Source: JBAPRR01 sp049281195
GTDB lineage: Bacteria > Actinomycetota > Acidimicrobiia > Acidimicrobiales > CAVXTF01
DNA: 9,182 bases
Assembly (NCBI GenBank): GCA_049281195.1
Contig: JBAPRR010000078.1
Span: forward strand, 1-9,182
Direction of reading: 5' to 3'
In this document: piece after piece, positions 5,722-9,182 of the stretch
Layout: the number at the start of each line of letters is the position of its first letter
How positions within the stretch are numbered: position 1 is the first letter of the stretch
Translations under genes and position numbers: made by a program
Notes under the pieces: model-generated
Databases searched by the model: none
The model's input: the letters and a program-made list of their open reading frames with translations, nothing else
Told to the model about the DNA's origin: nothing

Positions 5722-6112
5722 AAACCTGACGCCGAAGAGCCACCCACCCGGGTGCCTACATGCGCTTACCGCAAGCTTGGTGAGGTTGGACTCTACCGTC
5801 TGGCCAGGGCCGGGTCTTGTTTGCGGCCTTTCTCGCTAGGAACAGTTGACCGGCGCCGAGTCCCCCGCGAAGGTGATTGCTGATCCACTGGACGACCGTC
5901 ACCAGGGCCTCCACCAGCGTCGACACGTGCTCAGCAGGGAACGGGACCGGATCTGCCCATGCCGAGGCAGGCACCAGAACCCCCGGAGACTGCGGTCGAC
6001 CGCGCGGGCCCCGGCCACGTGAGCCCGATCCATGTCGGATAGTTCTGTGCTGGCGCCAAGCAAATCGTCTACATTTTTCTTGGCATCTCGAGGCAGGACA
6101 AGGGGGGCTCTA
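5722..6112. other. 391-base region without a convincing gene
   Basis: A minus-strand open frame at 5974-5756 has some protein-like content (VSTLVEALVTVVQWISNHL, then GAGQLFLARKAANKT). It lacks a ribosome binding site, and upstream continuity seems to need a frame change (MDRAHVAGARAVDRSLRGF in another frame, from 6033). It may be a decayed gene, but I cannot name a family. The right end must hold the promoter of the 6113 gene; TACATT at 6070-6075 is a possible -10 without a good -35. Confidence 0.35.
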
Positions 6113-6934
6113 ATGACAAGGTGGCCAAGGCTGGCGGGCCTGTCCGCCGCGACTCTCGCGGTAGTTGCCGCGACCCTGTTGGGGGCTGCGCCGGCGATGG
6201 GAGCCCCGATCAACAAGGCGCACGCCAACGTGCGCCCCTCGCATCCGCAGTCGGTGAATCCTGTGGGCACCTATGACGCCTTTGGTGCACATGGACTAGC
6301 GGGCGAGTTGACAGTCAAGTCAGACCACACCTTTTCCCTGGTGGGCGAAGATACGGACTCCGGCTACTGGGTGCTCGAAGGGAAGTACTACGCCCAGGTC
6401 GTCACAGCATCCAACGGGGGCGATGCTGGTTGCATCTTTCTGGGGAAGGTGGCTCCTGGTATAGGGATCAACAGCGATTCGAATCCCGGTCCCTACGACT
6501 GCGGCGCATACCTCAGTACCTGGTACGCCACCGTGGTGTCGGGGAGACCTGCGCAACGGCCAAGTGGACATTTTTCTGCTGGTCGCAAATTCGGGCCTAC
6601 TCCATCAAAGGTGGCAGCAGCGTCTCCGCCTTCGGGCAACTATGAGATCCACCTCTCTGACAGTGCCAAGGGTGCCCTCACGATCGACATCACTGGGACC
6701 TTCTCGTTGGACTACGCCCACAACGGACCCACTGATACCGGCTATTGGGTTTCGTTCGGCAAGAGCTACGCCCAGGTGACAACGACAAGCAACTCAACTG
6801 AAGACATGTACTGCCTGCTGCTCGGAGACGTCAGCGCCACCACCGGGGACATTGGTTCGGCTTCGGCGCAGGGCCCTTTCGTTTGCGGGGAGATTGACCA
6901 GACCGGGACTTGGTACGCCACCAAAAAGGCGTAA
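6113..6934 (+). CDS. Secreted protein with two tandem cysteine-paired repeats, 273 aa
   Basis: The ATG at 6113 follows AGGGGGG at 6101-6107 and opens a typical signal peptide, MTRWPRLAGLSAATLAVVAA, with probable cleavage near AMGA (residues 28-31). A longer frame to 6032 is open, but it lacks a ribosome binding site and would bury the signal. The mature protein contains two related units, at about residues 52-140 and 175-270. They share a pattern of G-Y, then FSL, D(T/S)GYWV, GK-YAQV-T-SN, Cys, LG-V, GP, CG and TWYA. Each has two cysteines (107 and 130; 234 and 258), suggesting one disulfide per unit after export. Between them lies a Pro/Ser-rich linker. The units look beta-rich. I do not recognise an enzyme motif; a surface or extracellular binding role is inference. 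Two more exported proteins are encoded downstream on the same strand. Confidence 0.85.
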   Translation: MTRWPRLAGLSAATLAVVAATLLGAAPAMGAPINKAHANVRPSHPQSVNPVGTYDAFGAHGLAGELTVKSDHTFSLVGEDTDSGYWVLEGKYYAQVVTASNGGDAGCIFLGKVAPGIGINSDSNPGPYDCGAYLSTWYATVVSGRPAQRPSGHFSAGRKFGPTPSKVAAASPPSGNYEIHLSDSAKGALTIDITGTFSLDYAHNGPTDTGYWVSFGKSYAQVTTTSNSTEDMYCLLLGDVSATTGDIGSASAQGPFVCGEIDQTGTWYATKKA

Positions 6935-7107
6935 ACCCTTAAGTCGAAACCCAGTTTTTGATTCCACGCGCAGCCGCTGACTGCGCATCCACGTTCGCAC
7001 AACACTGCGTAACTCGCGCTGTAACACCTGAAGATAAGCGCAAGAAGAAGCGGTGCCAGGTATACGCTCCTCTGACCGTCCACTGGGTAAGAAAGTTGGG
7101 GGCAACA
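6935..7107. other. Intergenic region between two secreted-protein genes
   Basis: This 173-base gap is long enough for a separate promoter. A six-base-pair hairpin (GCGCAG/CTGCGC, 6968-6986) has no T-tract and is a poor terminator. GTATACG at 7056-7062 resembles a -10 for the next gene, but no good -35 precedes it. Confidence 0.3.
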
Positions 7108-7992
7108 ATGAGGATAAGCAAGCTTTTTGGTGCCATGGCGATCGGTATCGTTGCCGCAGTTCTCCTGAGCAACGGACCGCTCTACGCATTGAGCAAATCG
7201 ACGACACCGGTGAGGGAAGCATCGAACAAACCGTCCCTTCAGGGATACGCAGTGAAAATTGCGTCTGGCACAGCGGCAAACGGTGCCCAGGCCGCCCTGA
7301 GTGTCTCGTGCCCAAGTGGCACTGTCGTCTACGGCGGAGGCGTTGCGCTCAAACCACACGTCCGCGGGGCAGACGTACAAGACTCTTATCCGGCGAGCAC
7401 GACCGCATGGACTGGTGGCGTCAACAACGACAGCGGATCGGCGGCGACCTTCAATGTGTACGCCATCTGCGCCGACGAAGCACCTGGGTACACCATGGTT
7501 CAGACGCCACAGACTTCCAATCCGGCGGGCAAGGACACGCTCGTCCAGTCGGATTGTCCCAACGGCACCGTCGATTTCGGTGGCGGCGTCATGACGACCT
7601 CTTCCTCGCTCAGCGTCAACCTGGATGAGGACATGGCAGACGGGCCGGTTCAAAACTCCAGAAAAGTTTTCTCATGGATAGCTGACATCGACAACGAGTC
7701 CTCAGGCGGGAATACCGCCGTCGGTTACAGCATCTGCGGAAACGACCTCAAAGGTTTCCAGTTCGTGCCCGCGAGTGTGTCTATTCCGGGTGGGACCGAC
7801 GGGTCCTGGACTTTGTCTTGTCCGACGGGTTTGGTGCCACTCAGTGGTGGGGGAGGAGCCGACGCCATTACTAAGCCACTCGACGTCCTCATGAACTCCA
7901 GCTACCCCGCCAGGGGTCTGTGGAAGACCTACTTCAACAACAACCTCAGCTCCACCGATGGGATCCAGGGCGGAGCGGTCTGCGCCAAGTAA
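7108..7992 (+). CDS. Secreted protein with three tandem CPxG/GGG repeats, 294 aa
   Basis: The ATG at 7108 follows GGGGG at 7098-7102 and begins a signal peptide (MRISKLFGAMAIGIVAAVLL), with probable cleavage after LYA at residue 27. The frame is open upstream to 6958, but that extension is charged, lacks a ribosome binding site and would hide the signal. The mature chain has three units, at about 55-122, 138-212 and 228-293. Each starts with a cysteine in a (S/D)CPxG context, then a glycine triplet (YGGGV, FGGGV, SGGGG) and an asparagine/serine-rich middle with an aromatic W or F. Each ends with a second cysteine (YAIC, YSIC, GAVC). The pairs are 68/121, 150/210 and 238/292, implying one disulfide per unit. 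The fold is probably beta-rich. No catalytic motif is visible. Function is unknown; an extracellular or cell-wall location is inferred. Confidence 0.88.
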   Translation: MRISKLFGAMAIGIVAAVLLSNGPLYALSKSTTPVREASNKPSLQGYAVKIASGTAANGAQAALSVSCPSGTVVYGGGVALKPHVRGADVQDSYPASTTAWTGGVNNDSGSAATFNVYAICADEAPGYTMVQTPQTSNPAGKDTLVQSDCPNGTVDFGGGVMTTSSSLSVNLDEDMADGPVQNSRKVFSWIADIDNESSGGNTAVGYSICGNDLKGFQFVPASVSIPGGTDGSWTLSCPTGLVPLSGGGGADAITKPLDVLMNSSYPARGLWKTYFNNNLSSTDGIQGGAVCAK

Positions 7993-8074
7993 CTCATCGC
8001 AGCACCGGAGGACACGGAATATCAAAAAACAACTAAATCGGAATTGTTCTCCTGCCGATATTGCGAGGTGAGCC

Positions 8075-8087
8075 AAGGGGAGGGGGG
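8075..8087 (+). promoter_or_regulatory. Ribosome binding site deciding the GTG start at 8091
   Basis: AAGGGGAGGGGGG lies immediately before the GTG at 8091. It supports that start over the longer TTG frame from 8061, which would place this site inside the coding sequence. Confidence 0.65.
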
Positions 8088-8090
8088 ACC

Positions 8091-9125
8091 GTGGGCAACG
8101 TGTCTCAGGATCTGGACTCGTGGTTGGTCTCGCACGTCGAGCAGCTGGGCCGCGACCCTGATGCAGCACCCGCTCGGTCAGGGGACAAATCGATAGACGA
8201 CGATCGTGTCGTTGTCGAGATTCCGAGAAGGCTCTCGTCGGATCCCGAGCCTGACGTACGGTTTTGCGACGAGATCACGATCGTCGCCGGACAACACCAC
8301 CACAACAAGGCGCGTATCCGAGCGACGCTGTTGTCGGCAGCGGTGCTCGTAGTGGCGATAGCAGCCGTTGCCGTTTTCGAGATCCACCACAAGTTCGGCG
8401 CCACTACGGCCAGCTTCCAGGTGCCGACGGTGGTGCTTCGCTCCGGTCTCGGGATCCAAGGCGACTTCGTCGCCACTCCCGCCGGGCAGTTCCCGATGAT
8501 GATGTCGCTCAGGCAGGACGGCCGCGATCTGCACGGCACCATGACGACGCCGGTGTTCGACCAGGCCACGTCGCCACAAACCGTCGATACCGAGTCGATA
8601 GTGGTTACCGGCTTCGTCGACCGGTCGAACGTGGAGATCTTCTTCCACACCAAGACCATCACCAGTTACGAAGGCACGATCGCGCCTTCATCGATCACCC
8701 TGCAGATGTCCGGATCTCCGGTCGTCTTCGACAAAGAGACCGCGGCCACCTTCGACTCTCTCGCATCACGCGATTCGGCGTTCGTCATCTACGAGTCGGA
8801 TCAGCCTTCTGACAACCTGGCCAAATGGGACCTCGCCACCTCGGTTACAAAGGCTGAAGAACTGGCCTTCGTGTCGAAGGGAAACCTGGCGAGCCTCGGG
8901 GACTTCGGAGACTTCACGACGCACCTGGCGTGGACTACCGGCTCCTGTGCCACGTCGGCCTGCGTCTCTTACGCGCTGACTGACAACGCCACCGGAGTGG
9001 TTCTCGGCACCTACAGCCCTGCAGCCGGATCGTGCTGGTATGCCGAGATCATCCCGGGCAAGGCCACCGCCTTCAACAAGAGCGCCAAGCCCGGAACCTG
9101 CGAAGCCTCCAAAAAATCCTTCTGA
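8091..9125 (+). CDS. Membrane-anchored protein with a large extracellular domain, 344 aa
   Basis: The GTG at 8091 directly follows a purine-rich ribosome binding site. A cytoplasmic segment of ~75 residues (MGNVSQDLDSWLVSHVEQLG, acidic) precedes one membrane helix at about 79-97 (LLSAAVLVVAIAAVAVFEI). The remaining ~245 residues should be outside. Residues ~115-215 look like a beta-rich domain (GIQGDFVATPAGQFP, DGRDLHGTMTTPVF, YEGTIAPSSITLQM), reminiscent of lipocalin-like turnover but not assignable. The end (about 260-340) has WTTGSCATSACVSYALTD, then GVVLGTYSPAAGSCWYAEI, with cysteines 286, 291, 315 and 337. This resembles C-terminal domains seen in some actinobacterial type IV pilin-like proteins, but the resemblance is weak and no prepilin peptidase site is present. 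The gene follows the repeat protein by 98 bases. Function is unknown. Confidence 0.85.
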   Translation: MGNVSQDLDSWLVSHVEQLGRDPDAAPARSGDKSIDDDRVVVEIPRRLSSDPEPDVRFCDEITIVAGQHHHNKARIRATLLSAAVLVVAIAAVAVFEIHHKFGATTASFQVPTVVLRSGLGIQGDFVATPAGQFPMMMSLRQDGRDLHGTMTTPVFDQATSPQTVDTESIVVTGFVDRSNVEIFFHTKTITSYEGTIAPSSITLQMSGSPVVFDKETAATFDSLASRDSAFVIYESDQPSDNLAKWDLATSVTKAEELAFVSKGNLASLGDFGDFTTHLAWTTGSCATSACVSYALTDNATGVVLGTYSPAAGSCWYAEIIPGKATAFNKSAKPGTCEASKKSF

Positions 9126-9182
9126 GTCAACCGGGTCGCCGGGCCTGGCGGCTCGTCAAAGAGAAGCGAGCTCGGCCATGGG
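9126..9182. other. Start of the next intergenic region
   Basis: Only 57 bases remain after the stop. A short inverted repeat (GCTCG/CGAGC, 9151-9171) is too weak to call a terminator. An ATG at 9178 with a purine-containing leader could begin another plus-strand gene, but too little is present to judge. Confidence 0.25.

Noticed and set aside
5435..5743. A 102-residue minus-strand open frame containing GRSSVGRALDWQSRGPWVRA
   Set aside because: It runs through the tRNA-Ala gene, and that peptide is the usual spurious translation of a tRNA. There is no independent support for it as a protein.
6968..6986. A hairpin after the 6113-6934 gene as a terminator
   Set aside because: The stem is only six base pairs and no T-tract follows on the plus strand.
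6766..7653. A 295-residue minus-strand open frame
   Set aside because: It lies opposite the two secreted-protein genes, which have signal peptides, ribosome binding sites and internal repeats. Its own translation is rich in Arg and Cys without motifs.
1..9182. CRISPR array or insertion sequence
   Set aside because: No regularly spaced short repeats, no terminal inverted repeats and no transposase-like frame were seen anywhere in the window.

Overview
The window looks like a stretch of high-GC Actinomycetota chromosome. This is inferred from the GC-rich third codon positions, GTG starts, strong AGGAG-type ribosome binding sites, a tRNA gene without an encoded CCA tail, and DosR/DevR-type operator sequences. 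Acidimicrobiia would fit, but I cannot fix a genus from the sequence.

Left part (1-1619). The left edge cuts the 5' end of a minus-strand zinc alcohol dehydrogenase (AdhP type). A strong hairpin lies between it and a minus-strand two-helix membrane protein of unknown function (467-1084). A divergent intergenic stretch follows, with two DosR-like palindromes (1182-1201 and 1231-1250). It then gives way to a small plus-strand cytoplasmic protein (1284-1619), which probably has a leaderless transcript.

Middle part (1620-5721). Positions 1637-2034 hold the frameshifted, internally deleted remains of a minus-strand DevR/DosR/NarL-type response regulator. Next comes a 49-nt piece (2196-2244) that duplicates the 3' half of the intact tRNA-Ala(GGC) gene at 5648-5721. 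The duplicated part runs from the first base of the anticodon loop to just past the 3' end, in direct orientation. This is the layout left when an integrative element enters a tRNA gene. The enclosed ~3.4 kb contains one clear gene, a 613-aa GAF-GGDEF-EAL cyclic-di-GMP protein, plus a stretch that looks like a decayed unknown gene. No integrase is visible.

Right part (5722-9182). After ~390 bases without a convincing gene come three plus-strand genes for exported or membrane-anchored proteins. The first has a signal peptide and two tandem beta-rich repeats with a cysteine pair each. The second has a signal peptide and three tandem CPxG...GGG repeats with a cysteine pair each. The third is a membrane-anchored protein with a cysteine-containing C-terminal domain. 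All three have purine-rich ribosome binding sites and appear to form a cell-surface cluster.

The most notable observations are the tRNA-bounded island that carries a c-di-GMP enzyme, and the pair of DosR-like operators close to a dead DosR-family regulator.
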